Positions 50,962 to 59,685 of a DNA stretch of 64,000 nucleotides are shown piece after piece (positions within the stretch are counted from its first letter, which is position 1; each line of letters begins with the position of its first letter). Origin of the DNA: Parafrankia discariae (GTDB lineage: Bacteria > Actinomycetota > Actinomycetes > Frankiales > Frankiaceae); NCBI RefSeq assembly GCF_000373365.1, contig NZ_KB891137.1, forward strand, positions 70,199-134,198, given 5' to 3'. Under the pieces are notes generated by a model that was not told the origin of the DNA, did not search any database, and was given only the letters and a program-made list of their open reading frames with translations. A program made the position numbers and the translations under genes.

Positions 50962-51753
50962 TCAGGAGATCCCACCGGAAAAAGGTGGATGGGTGGTGTC
51001 GTTCACCGCGGCGGCCGGGTCCGAGTGCGGGAGCAGGAGCCGGGCGGCCCGCGCCGGGGCGGTCGGGGGCGGGGTCGGCGGGTAGAACAGCCGCACCAGC
51101 CCGCACCCGGCCAGCCCGCCGACGGCCTGCGCGGCGACGAACGCCGGCACGGAGGCGGGGGCGATCCCGGCGAAGGTGTCGGAGAAGATCCGTCCGACAC
51201 TGATCGCCGGGTTCGCGAAACTGGTGGAGCTGGTGAACCAGTACGCCGCGCCGATGTAGGCGCCGACCGCGGCCGGGGCCCGTTCACCCCTCCCGGAACG
51301 CACCAGCGCGAAGACCAGCAGGACGAGGCCGGCGGTCGCGACGACCTCGGCCAGCAGGTGCGCCCCCGACGCCCGGTGATGCGTGGAGATCGACACCGCC
51401 GACCGGTCGAACATCAGGTTCGCCAGCACCGCCCCCGTCACACAGCCCGCGACCTGGGCGGGCGGATAGGCGGCGGCATCCCGCCACGACAGCCCCCCGA
51501 ACACCGCGTCGACCGCCGTGACCACGGGGTTGAAGTGCGCCCCGGACACCGGCCCGACCATCAGGATGATCGCGTACAGGCCGGCGGCGGTCGCCGCGGC
51601 GTTCTCGACCAGCTGCAGGCCGATCTGGTCCGGGCTGAGCCGCTGCGCGGCGATCCCCGACCCGATGACCAGCGTGGTGAGCAGCATGCTGCCCACCGTT
51701 TCGGCGGCCAGCCGCCGCACCAGCGGCGGCTGGCGCTCTCCGTCGCCTGACAC
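50962..51753 (-). CDS. Aquaglyceroporin / MIP channel (AqpS-like)
   Basis: This 263-residue six-helix channel has the two NPA-type half-helix motifs as SGAHFNPVVTAVDA and SFANPAISVGRIFSDTFAGI. AqpS channels in some ars operons replace an active arsenite efflux pump: ArsC makes As(III), and the channel lets it flow down its gradient. The second motif's FSDTFAGIAPASVPAFVAAQ is typical of the ars-linked subgroup. It starts with GTG 10 bp after the ArsI-like stop. Placement between ArsI-like and ArsC genes supports arsenic transport over water or glycerol. Confidence 0.92.
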   Translation of the reverse strand: MSGDGERQPPLVRRLAAETVGSMLLTTLVIGSGIAAQRLSPDQIGLQLVENAAATAAGLYAIILMVGPVSGAHFNPVVTAVDAVFGGLSWRDAAAYPPAQVAGCVTGAVLANLMFDRSAVSISTHHRASGAHLLAEVVATAGLVLLVFALVRSGRGERAPAAVGAYIGAAYWFTSSTSFANPAISVGRIFSDTFAGIAPASVPAFVAAQAVGGLAGCGLVRLFYPPTPPPTAPARAARLLLPHSDPAAAVNDTTHPPFSGGIS

Positions 51754-51762
51754 CTGGCGGGG

Positions 51763-52278
51763 TCAGCGTGCCGTGCCGGCAGACGCCGGTTCGATCGTCA
51801 CCGTGGGAGCGCAGACCGGCCCGCGGTCACACGCGGAACCCGGGCCGTCGCCCGGCTCGACGGTACGCGGCCGCGTGCCGGTGCTGCCGGTGCTGTCAGC
51901 GATGTCGGCGAGAACCGTGTAGATCTCCCACGGCGCCCCGTCCGGGTCATCGACCCACACCTTGTCCTGCACAGCGTGACAGCAGGCGGTGCTCTCCTCG
52001 ACCGCCGTGTCCAACCCCGCGCCCGAAAGCCGCGCGGTCGCGGCACCCACCTCGTCGGAGGACTCGACCTCGACCCCCAGGTGATTCAACGCCCCCGCGA
52101 CGCCGGCGCCGCGGGCGTCCGGGTTCTCGATCAGCACCAGCTTCAACGGCGGCACGTCCACGGCGAAGTTCGCGTACCCCGGCCGGCGCTTCGCCGGCCC
52201 GACCCCGAACAGCTTCGAGTAGAACTCCACCGCGGCGCCCACATCGGACACGTTCAGCGCCAACTGCACCCTGGCCAT
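51763..52278 (-). CDS. arsI: ArsI/CadI-like glyoxalase-fold protein
   Basis: This 171-residue protein is a vicinal-oxygen-chelate enzyme: ARVQLALNVSDVGAAVEFYS at the start and the signature STACCHAVQDKVWVDDPDGA. The adjacent cysteines CC followed by H are the As(III)-binding residues of ArsI, which cleaves the C-As bond of methylarsenite; cadmium-induced CadI proteins share the motif. The ATG at 52278 is the better start; the upstream in-frame start has no site. Residues after ~130 are a long low-complexity tail absent from typical ArsI (~120-150 residues). Confidence 0.9.
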   Translation of the reverse strand: MARVQLALNVSDVGAAVEFYSKLFGVGPAKRRPGYANFAVDVPPLKLVLIENPDARGAGVAGALNHLGVEVESSDEVGAATARLSGAGLDTAVEESTACCHAVQDKVWVDDPDGAPWEIYTVLADIADSTGSTGTRPRTVEPGDGPGSACDRGPVCAPTVTIEPASAGTAR

Positions 52279-52290
52279 CACAACCACCAT

Positions 52291-52355
52291 CGCATCGATT
52301 CTCGTCTATGTTGCTGTCGAGCCGAGGATGGGTCCAGACATGGACGTCCGTCAAT
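52291..52355. promoter_or_regulatory. Ars operon divergent promoter region
   Basis: The direct repeat CGTCTATGTTG (52304-52314) and CGTCAATATGG (52349-52359) resembles the CGTC-T/A-AT core of ArsR boxes, which are usually A/T-rich around TCAATAT-like motifs. There is no arsR gene in the window, so any ArsR would act in trans. Confidence 0.4.
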
Positions 52356-52764
52356 ATGGCGGATCTCGCGCTGCGCCTGCTGGTCGACCCGTGGACGGCG
52401 GCCGTGGCGACGGCCGGGCCGGCCGCGCTCACCGTGACGTTGACCGGCCGGGGGGGGCGGCACCTGGTCGCTCGACCCCTCCGGCGCGCACGAGCGGCAG
52501 GACGGCGCCGGCCCGGTGGAACCCGACCCCGCCGCGGATCCGGCGCGTACGACCGGCCCGGCGCCGGCCCCGCCGGCCATGGGCACCATGGCCGCCGGCA
52601 CCGTGACCACCGGCACCATGACCACCGTGACCTTGGGGATCGTCCCGTTCTGCCTGCTGGCCGGCGACCGCGCGACGGCGGACGCGGTGGCCACCCGGAT
52701 GGGGGGCGACGAGCGGCTCGCCGTCGAGCTCCTCACCCTCGCGCCCAGCCTGGCCGGCCCCTGA
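52356..52764 (+). pseudogene. Frameshifted SCP2/MDMPI-C-like small gene (G8 tract)
   Basis: The frame starting at ATG 52356 reads MADLALRLLVDPWTAAVATA then ALTVTLTG, and the frame continuing after an 8-G run (52450-52457) reads GTWSLDPSGAHERQDGAGPV and ends at a stop at 52764. Removing one G joins them into a ~135-residue protein whose LTVTLTGRGGGTWSLDPSG stretch resembles the C-terminal domain of mycothiol-dependent maleylpyruvate isomerases/SCP2-like proteins. Either the tract is a sequencing error, a phase-variable run, or a real mutation. It is divergent from the arsI-like gene. Confidence 0.45.
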
Positions 52765-53001
52765 AGGGAGTCTCCGGGCCGAGGTCGCGCAGACGGCGGG
52801 ACCACACCGCCGGCGTCGCGTGACGCTCGGAGTCCGTCCAGCAGATCGTCAGGGTACTTCCCTTAACATCGAATCGGCCGTCACCAGCCGGCCCGGCAGC
52901 TGGGTACGGCTGATCGTGCGGCTCCGAGCCGTGATCCGCGACTGCCGAAGGCGCCGTTGGCGCGCAGTGACGAGCGGGCGGCTCAGATGAGGGAGTGCTT
53001 C

Positions 53002-53892
53002 ATGACACCCGAGGCGGATACGCCGGGAGCAGCGCCGCGCCGCACCTTCGTCGGGGACACGGCTTCCACGGAACTGCTCGTCTCCGACCGGCGTTGCCTG
53101 ATGTCGGCGCCGCTCAGCGACGCCGTCCGTTCCCCTGGGGGTTCCGCCTCACCGGGCATGATCCTCGCCCTCTTCGACGTCGGGGCGTCACACCCCACCA
53201 TGATCGCCTGCCGCCCCGACTGGACCGCGACCCAGGACATCTCGCTGCACGGCGCGGATCCGATCAGCGAAGGTCCGATCGTGGTGGACAGCCAGCTCGT
53301 ACGGGTCGGGAAGAAGATCACCATCGCGTCCGCCACCGTCTACGACGGGCACGGGGTGGACGACATCGAGAAACTCCAACGGCTGATCGATCAGGCGGAG
53401 CCGCCGGAGGCCCCCGCCGGCCTGACCCGGGCCGGCGCCGGCCTGATCACCTTCGCCCGCCTCCCCCGGGCGGCGGCCGCCGGCATGGGCGACTACGACC
53501 CGGGAAAGTGGATCGGGCAGGTCCGGCGTACCGGTACGGGCACGCCGGTCGAGGGCTCCCTCCACGAACGGCTGGGGCTGCGACTGATCGAGCCCCGCAC
53601 CGGCCGGTTCGACCTGGACCGCACGCCGTACGTGACCAACAGCATCGGCACGATCCTCGGCGGCGCCCAGGCCGTCATGATCGAAGCCGCGGCCGAGGCC
53701 ATGCGTCCCGGCCTGGTGGCGACGGACCTGCAGATCCATTTCCTGTCCCAGGTACGGAAGGGGCCGGCCCGAACGGCCGGCACGGTCCTGCGCGACGCGG
53801 ACGACCACTCGGTGGTGACGGTTCGGGTCACCGACGCGGGCCACGACAACCAGATCCTCGCCCTCGCCACCGTCACCCTGCGGCGGAGATAG
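53002..53892 (+). CDS. Acyl-CoA thioesterase-like (double hotdog)
   Basis: This 296-residue protein has two hotdog-fold halves: LMSAPLSDAVRSPGGSASPGM with DVGASHPTMIACRP in the first and NSIGTILGGAQAVMIEAAAE with THFLSQVRKG-like IHFLSQVRKGPARTAGTVLR in the second. Family members hydrolyse acyl-CoA or bind acyl chains. AGGGAG lies 6 nt before ATG 53002; an upstream GTG at 52957 would add 15 residues. Its neighbours are not a clear operon. A housekeeping role in removing excess acyl-CoA is plausible. Confidence 0.87.
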   Translation: MTPEADTPGAAPRRTFVGDTASTELLVSDRRCLMSAPLSDAVRSPGGSASPGMILALFDVGASHPTMIACRPDWTATQDISLHGADPISEGPIVVDSQLVRVGKKITIASATVYDGHGVDDIEKLQRLIDQAEPPEAPAGLTRAGAGLITFARLPRAAAAGMGDYDPGKWIGQVRRTGTGTPVEGSLHERLGLRLIEPRTGRFDLDRTPYVTNSIGTILGGAQAVMIEAAAEAMRPGLVATDLQIHFLSQVRKGPARTAGTVLRDADDHSVVTVRVTDAGHDNQILALATVTLRRR

Positions 53893-54103
53893 TCGGTCGA
53901 TTCGGGCAGGAACGGCTACCCGGAGAGCGACGACCGATCGCGTACCCGCTTTCGTCATTTCTGTTCCCAGGCGGAATAGCCGCATCCGGCGCCTTGTTGG
54001 CCGCGGGCAGGGACTCTTCGTGGCGGGTCGGCGACGCGGCGACGCGGCGATTGGTCTCGTGTTCTGGTGGGACTGTGGGTACGGCGCGTTCTGGAGGTAA
54101 TGC

Positions 54104-54925
54104 ATGTCGAAGATCGATCTCGGCCGGTACGGTGCGGTACTGAATCCCAGCTCCGAGGGCTATGTGGAGGCGGCCGTCGAGTTGGAGAAACTGGGCTTCT
54201 CGACGATCTGGATCACCGGGGGGCCGCTCGGCAGCCTCGACCAGATCGCCGCCGTCGTCCGGGCGACGAGCGAGGTCCGGGTGGCGAGCTCGATCATTCC
54301 GGTGATCCGGTTCCCGGCGGAGGACGTCGTCGCTCTCTACACCGACCTGGAGAAGACCCATCCCGGCCGGTTCGTCGTCGGCCTTGGCGGCGCGCACGGC
54401 CCGGACCCGTTCGGGACGCTCGGCCGCTATCTCGACGCGCTCGACGCAGCCGTGCCACGCGAAGCCCGGCTGCTGGCGGCCCTCGGCCCGCGCATGTTGA
54501 AACTCGCCCACGACCGGTCGTCCGGCGCGATACCGATCCTGTTCACCCCGGAGCACACCGCCGAGGTGCGGACGGCGCTCGGTGCCGACACCACGCTCGC
54601 CCTGGCGCAGGCCGTCGTCGTCGAGGCCGACCCCCAGCGGGCCCGTGAACTCGCCCGCGGCGGGTCACTGGCCTTCCTGAGCACGCAGCCCGCGTATCAG
54701 GCAAGCTTCCGCCGGCAGGGATTCACCGATGACGAGATCGCCCGCCTTGACGACCGGCTGGTCGACGCCCTTGTCGCCTGGGGCCCCACCGCCACCATCA
54801 CCGCGCGACTCGACGCCCAGCTGACGGCGGGTGCCGACCACCTCGCTCTCATGGTCACGGCGGAGCCCGGCAACGTGGTCCCCATTGCCCAGTGGCACGC
54901 CTTGGCTGCGGCCCTGCCGGCCTGA
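54104..54925 (+). CDS. LLM-class F420-dependent oxidoreductase
   Basis: This 273-residue TIM-barrel protein belongs to the luciferase-like monooxygenase class that uses F420 (TIGR03620-type). Marker stretches are AAVELEKLGFSTIWITGGPL (residues ~23-42), VASSIIPVIRFPAEDV and GRFVVGLGGAHGPDPFG. It transfers hydride between a substrate and the deazaflavin F420. GGAGG precedes the ATG at 5-6 nt. It is convergent with the helicase gene and stands alone. Substrate unknown. Confidence 0.92.
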   Translation: MSKIDLGRYGAVLNPSSEGYVEAAVELEKLGFSTIWITGGPLGSLDQIAAVVRATSEVRVASSIIPVIRFPAEDVVALYTDLEKTHPGRFVVGLGGAHGPDPFGTLGRYLDALDAAVPREARLLAALGPRMLKLAHDRSSGAIPILFTPEHTAEVRTALGADTTLALAQAVVVEADPQRARELARGGSLAFLSTQPAYQASFRRQGFTDDEIARLDDRLVDALVAWGPTATITARLDAQLTAGADHLALMVTAEPGNVVPIAQWHALAAALPA

Positions 54926-55003
54926 CCCGGCCGGACGCCAGAGAGCCTCTCCGACGCCACGGCACCGGGTATCTGGAACGACAGAACGTGTCCGGTCGCA
55001 GCG

Positions 55004-58000
55004 CTAGGAGAACCCCGCCTGATCGTGGATGCCGTTGTAGCTGCTGAGCCATCCCGTGCTCACGTGGTCGCCCCGCCGGGAGAACACGCTGACCCCGCGT
55101 TCCGGGGCCGGCGCGTGGGCCTCGCGTGAATAGCCGGTGGAACCGTTGACACCACCGAAACCGTTGGCGGTACCGGCGCCGGGCGCGCCGGTACCCGGAT
55201 AGGACGTCCACTGCCCGGCCGGCGACCCGATGACGGCGTGCTGGTGACCTGCCCAGGCCACCGCCGTGGTCCCGTTCGGCGCGGTGACCTTCACACGGTC
55301 GTCGGCCTCGGTGACGGTGGTGTCGGTCGCCCGGTCGCGCAGCAACACCAGGTATTCCTGGGCGTCCAGCTGGCACTGGGCCGGGGCACGGCCCACCGGC
55401 CAGTCCGGGGCCGTCACACCGCGTCCGCGGGCGGCTGTGAACAGCAGCGGCACGATGCGCTCCGCTCGCAGTGGGGTCGCCATCTGCTCGCACATCCACA
55501 GCAACCGGCCCGCGCCACGGGTGGGCGCGAGCTGCCGCCAGCGGATGCGCCGGCCGAGATCCCCCGCGATGACGGCGACCCACGGCGCGACGGTGGCCAG
55601 CTCACCCTGCGCTGCCAGCCAGGCGAAATAGCGCGGCATCTCGCTGAGAATCGGCAGCAGGACCGAGGACGGCAGCCCGGCGATCCTCCTCCCCGGCCGG
55701 CTGAACACCCGCGGACTGTTCGCGACCAGCGCGATCGCGACCTGCGCCAGATCGCCCGGCGCCACGGCGGTTGACGGAGCGAGACCGAGCGCACCCCCCG
55801 GGGCGTCAACCCGCTCCAGATACCCCCGGGCGCGCAGCAGCCGTGCCACCTGGGGACGCAGATCGTCCGTCACCGGGGCCTCGGCGAACTGCGGCACACC
55901 GACGCCGATCGCCAGCCCGAGCAGCCGCTCTGCGTCCTCGGGGTCGTGGGGCCGCCGGTCGACCTCCGCGAGCAGGCCCCGCAGCTGCGTGCCGATCTCG
56001 ACCGGAACCATGAACCGGGTCGTCAGCCTGCCCAGCTCGGTGACCCTGAGCACCGTGCCGACATCCGGCTCGGTGACCAGCGCGACGTACCCGCCCTCCA
56101 CCAGCAGGTCGACGGCATCCCGCACCGGCGTGAGCCCTTCGGCGCCCTGATGATGAGCCAGCGTGCGCAGCCACCAGTTCTCCGCGTCGGCGAGGGTGTG
56201 GACGCGCTGTTGAGCCGCCTCCGCCAGCAGATGATCGGCCAGGCTGTCCGCGATGTGGGAGCGGACCGCGTACCCCTCGACGAGCCGGTTCTGCCAGGTC
56301 GCCCGCTCCGTCTCATCGACGACCAGGTAGGACCATCCCTCGGTCTCCCCGGCCCCGACCCGGCCGGCCCGGCCGAACATCTGCTGCACCGTCGCCACGT
56401 CGATTTTGTCCAGACCGATGCGGGTGTCCCGGACGACGACCGCCCGCGCGGGCAGGTTCACCCCGGCCGCCACCGTCGTCGTCGCGACGAGGACATCCAG
56501 ACCGCGGGCACGGAAGGCGCGTTCCGCCTCGTGGCGGTGCTCCCAGTCCTTGTAGTGCAGACCCACCCCGACCTCGGTGCACACCTGGTGGACGCGGGAG
56601 CCGTCATCCGGGTCGATGCCGCGGATGTCCGCGCCCCGATCGGCCGCGATCGTGAGCGCGGTCGCGCGGACGTTGCGCCGGCTTCCGCAGAACACCAGCA
56701 CGCTGCCACCGTCATCGGTGACCATGCGCGTCAGCGCCGTGGCCGCCCGCAGCCTGTTGGCATTGTCGGTCCTACGGTCAGCGGTGGCCGGGATCATCGG
56801 CAGCTGCCAGGTCAACCGGGACGGGCGCCACGTGGTCGTCACGACGCGGGCGCCAAGCCACCCGGCGACCTCCTCGGCATTTGCGACCGTCGCCGACAAC
56901 CCGACGATCCGCACCGGTGATTCCACACCGCGCACCCGGGCCAGCAACGCCTCCAGCAACGGCCCCCGCCCGGCACTGCCCAGCAGATGGATCTCGTCGA
57001 TGACCAGGCAGCCCACCTCACCCAACGCGGCACGCAGCGACGTCGCCCGGCACACCGACTCGAACTTCTCCGTCGTCGACACCCACAGATCGGCCTCGCG
57101 GGCCCGCTCCACGTCGACCACGTGCTCGCCGGAAAGACGCTCCACCCGCAGCCCCCGCGCACGCCAGGTGGCGAGCTCGCGGTCGAGCTCGTCGGTCAGC
57201 GACCGCTGCGGCACCAACCAGGCCGCTTTGCGTCCCTCACCGAGAATGGCCTTGAGCGCGGCGAGCATGCCGATCGCGGTCTTGCCCGACCCTGTCGGCG
57301 CGGCGACGAGAAGATGGGTGTTGTCGCGCAGCACGTGCGGCGCGGCCTCCGCCTGCGCCGGGTTCAGCCCGGGATGGGGCAGGTACGGCACCCAGTCCGG
57401 GGGCACGACCGTCCGGGCGTGGACGGGGCTCCAGGCCGGGAGGAACGGCTCGCCATGGTTGTCCCAGGCCAGCTCGAACGCGTCCCGGGCCGCCTCGGCG
57501 GCCATTCCGACGACGCCCGCCGCCCGCAGCTTCGCGGTGTTCGCGGCCGGGAGAAAACCGGGTACCGCGCTTAGCGCGGCCAGCGCGCCATCCGGCCCGA
57601 CCGTGCTGACGGTCTCCGCCTCGGCCCAGTGGCGCACCCGCCGATGCGGCACCCCGGCGGCGCTCATCAGTGCGCACAGCGCGTCGAAGTCCGCCGCCAG
57701 CGGGACCAGCACGCGCACGTCCACCCCATCCGGCTGAGACGGAACATCGGCCCACGGGTCTGCGATCTTGCACCAGTGCAGAAGCCTGCGCTCGGTCATC
57801 GGTTGCGGTGTTCCGAGATCAGGCACGGAGACGGCGGTGGACCCCGACCGCGGCGCACTCGTCGCGAAGTAGCCCGGCGCGAGTCGCGGATCGAGCAGCT
57901 CCGCGGCGAGCTTCCAGGCGTTCTCGGCGGGGACGGCACCCGTCCTCATCCCGCCGGGGAGTGGGCCGTCGTCAACGAACGAGGGCCGCGGAGATGCCGT

Positions 58001-58612
58001 CCTGGCCCGACGGGGAGCACTCCGCCGAGGCCGCAGCTCATCGAAGGTTCGTACACCCAGATCCGCCAAGGTGAACGTCGCCGCGCAAGGCGGGCACACC
58101 AGGGCGACGTAGCGTTGCGGCCGTCCGCCGCTCACATAGGACTTTCGGAGGCAGTGCAGCGTGCCGTCGCATCGCGGGCAGCCACGTGGCGCGACGTCGT
58201 CGTAGGACCAGCCCGACTGGCCGAACCGCTCGTGCGCCAGCTGCGGCAGGATCCCCCACCGGGCCTGCGCGACATCCGTGACGCTTGTGCGCTCGTCCGT
58301 CCCCGCACCGTCGGTGTGAGCGGAGCCCGAACCGTCATTGCTCGGCCCGGGCCAGCGACCCGGGTCGCGATAGGCCGGGTCGCCTGCGACATCGACCGGG
58401 GGAGACACGGCGGTCGGAAACCCCGCCGTTTCGGATTGATCCGAGCCTGCGCCATCGGCCGACGAGAAGGTTCCGATGGCGGGGGTGAATGACTCATCGG
58501 ATGAGCCGGAGGGGCTCGACGTCGATCCGGAAGGTTCGACAGCCGGCGCGGAAGGCCTCCCGGAAACCGGCGGCTCGGCCCTACCTCTCGGATTCCGACG
58601 CCAACCGAGCAC
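55004..58612 (-). CDS. Ski2-like superfamily 2 helicase with zinc ribbon
   Basis: This 1202-residue protein has a disordered N-terminus (~1-120), a CxxC...CxxC zinc ribbon (CPRCDGTLHC and CPPC, residues ~144-180), and a Ski2-like helicase core: Q-type LNPAQAEAAPHVL, Walker A APTGSGKTAI (~437), DEIHLLGS (~537), motif III LSATVANAEEVAGWL and motif VI QMFGRAGRVG (~747). A winged-helix/ratchet-like C-terminal part follows. Such proteins unwind RNA or DNA; related HelY/Brr2 enzymes process RNA, and other large Ski2-like helicases occur in phage-defence loci. The start is GTG. No defence partners are adjacent, so no role can be assigned. Confidence 0.93.
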   Translation of the reverse strand: MLGWRRNPRGRAEPPVSGRPSAPAVEPSGSTSSPSGSSDESFTPAIGTFSSADGAGSDQSETAGFPTAVSPPVDVAGDPAYRDPGRWPGPSNDGSGSAHTDGAGTDERTSVTDVAQARWGILPQLAHERFGQSGWSYDDVAPRGCPRCDGTLHCLRKSYVSGGRPQRYVALVCPPCAATFTLADLGVRTFDELRPRRSAPRRARTASPRPSFVDDGPLPGGMRTGAVPAENAWKLAAELLDPRLAPGYFATSAPRSGSTAVSVPDLGTPQPMTERRLLHWCKIADPWADVPSQPDGVDVRVLVPLAADFDALCALMSAAGVPHRRVRHWAEAETVSTVGPDGALAALSAVPGFLPAANTAKLRAAGVVGMAAEAARDAFELAWDNHGEPFLPAWSPVHARTVVPPDWVPYLPHPGLNPAQAEAAPHVLRDNTHLLVAAPTGSGKTAIGMLAALKAILGEGRKAAWLVPQRSLTDELDRELATWRARGLRVERLSGEHVVDVERAREADLWVSTTEKFESVCRATSLRAALGEVGCLVIDEIHLLGSAGRGPLLEALLARVRGVESPVRIVGLSATVANAEEVAGWLGARVVTTTWRPSRLTWQLPMIPATADRRTDNANRLRAATALTRMVTDDGGSVLVFCGSRRNVRATALTIAADRGADIRGIDPDDGSRVHQVCTEVGVGLHYKDWEHRHEAERAFRARGLDVLVATTTVAAGVNLPARAVVVRDTRIGLDKIDVATVQQMFGRAGRVGAGETEGWSYLVVDETERATWQNRLVEGYAVRSHIADSLADHLLAEAAQQRVHTLADAENWWLRTLAHHQGAEGLTPVRDAVDLLVEGGYVALVTEPDVGTVLRVTELGRLTTRFMVPVEIGTQLRGLLAEVDRRPHDPEDAERLLGLAIGVGVPQFAEAPVTDDLRPQVARLLRARGYLERVDAPGGALGLAPSTAVAPGDLAQVAIALVANSPRVFSRPGRRIAGLPSSVLLPILSEMPRYFAWLAAQGELATVAPWVAVIAGDLGRRIRWRQLAPTRGAGRLLWMCEQMATPLRAERIVPLLFTAARGRGVTAPDWPVGRAPAQCQLDAQEYLVLLRDRATDTTVTEADDRVKVTAPNGTTAVAWAGHQHAVIGSPAGQWTSYPGTGAPGAGTANGFGGVNGSTGYSREAHAPAPERGVSVFSRRGDHVSTGWLSSYNGIHDQAGFS

Positions 58613-58800
58613 GCAGCCCCCTCAGGCAACACCGTTACACATCAGCCCTGACCTCACGCCCACCAATTACGTACAGCGACCAATCTGGTGCTCACGGCGC
58701 TGGAATCAGCTCAGACTAGCTGGATGAAGCGAAAGCCACACATACTCCGGCAGGTTCCTGCCGGTGGGGGCTCCGTTGCGCCCGGTCAGGACAGGCCTTC

Positions 58801-59567
58801 ATGCCGACGGTCGCGCATGATCAGGAGACGGGTCGAGATGTGGTCGCTCCACCGGTGCCGGTCCCGAAGTCGCCAGGTTCCGGTTCCCGCCGGCTGAGCG
58901 ACACCATCCAGGAGCACCTGAACGCCTGTCCGCCGGATCTCCCGGGCGGCACACCTCAGGTGCACGACTTCGACGGCACCTTCAGCCTGACGGACAAGGG
59001 GCTGAAACTCACCATCACGTCGGGCGAGGCACCGACAAAGCCAACCTGGTGGCAGAGCACGCTGCTGGCTGCCGGCTTCTACTCACTGGGCCTGGCCTTC
59101 CGGACGGCGTGCATGCTTGGTGTGGTCGCCTCGACCGGTGGGGCGGCGAGTGTCCTGGCCAAGACGGCCTGCGCGTAGGTCGCCGGATTCCTGGGCGCCT
59201 TCCTCCTCAGGCTGGTCTCGTTCAAGCTCGACGGCAAGAAGCTCGACGCGGACGCCTGGGGGGACATCCTGTGCGTCGCGCTGGCAGGTGCCCTGGTCGG
59301 CAGCGGCGCCTGGGAGGGCCTGGTCGGCCCCTGGGTCGCGAACTCCGGGCAGGCGTTCATGACCCCCGGGTAGGCACCTGGCTGCCCCAGCTCGGTGGGG
59401 CGATCGCACGCGGTTGGGGGCAGGCGGGCGAGGCGGCCACCGCGGTCGGTGAAGCCATCAGGGACTGGGCGGCCGAGTTCCCCGCGGTGCTACGGAACGC
59501 AGTCGACCGCCCACCTGGAGGCGCCGGCGCGGGCTCGGTGGACGGCGCGACCACAGCACTACGCTGA
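58801..59567 (+). pseudogene. Interrupted membrane-protein gene (in-frame TAG and frameshift)
   Basis: The frame from ATG 58801 encodes a Pro-rich N-terminus, TFSLTDKGLKLTITSGE and two membrane segments (LLAAGFYSLGLAFRTACMLG, then GGAASVLAKTACA). It reaches TAG at 59176-59178, and the same frame continues VAGFLGAFLLRLVSFKLDG, DILCVALAGALVGSGAWEGL up to 59372. Near a C5 tract (59362-59366) the sequence shifts to the frame that reads GTWLPQLGGAIARGWGQAGE to the stop at 59567. The protein therefore needs a stop read-through and one inserted C. A pseudogene is most likely; codon bias remains normal throughout, so decay is recent. Confidence 0.6.
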
Positions 59568-59588
59568 TCCGACGGTCCGGAGGTAACC

Positions 59589-59630
59589 CCGCGTGTTCGG
59601 GAGGTTCGCGAGAACCTCCCGAACACGCGG
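59589..59630. terminator. Bidirectional 19-bp hairpin terminator
   Basis: A perfect 19-bp stem (59589-59607 with 59612-59630) encloses a GCGA tetraloop between the interrupted gene and the convergent methyltransferase. GCGA is a stable GNRA-type loop. There is no U-tract. Confidence 0.92.
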
Positions 59631-59685
59631 CCAGAACCCCCTGGCGTCAGATCTGCTCCCGGGACGCCGCCCGCCGGCCGATCGT

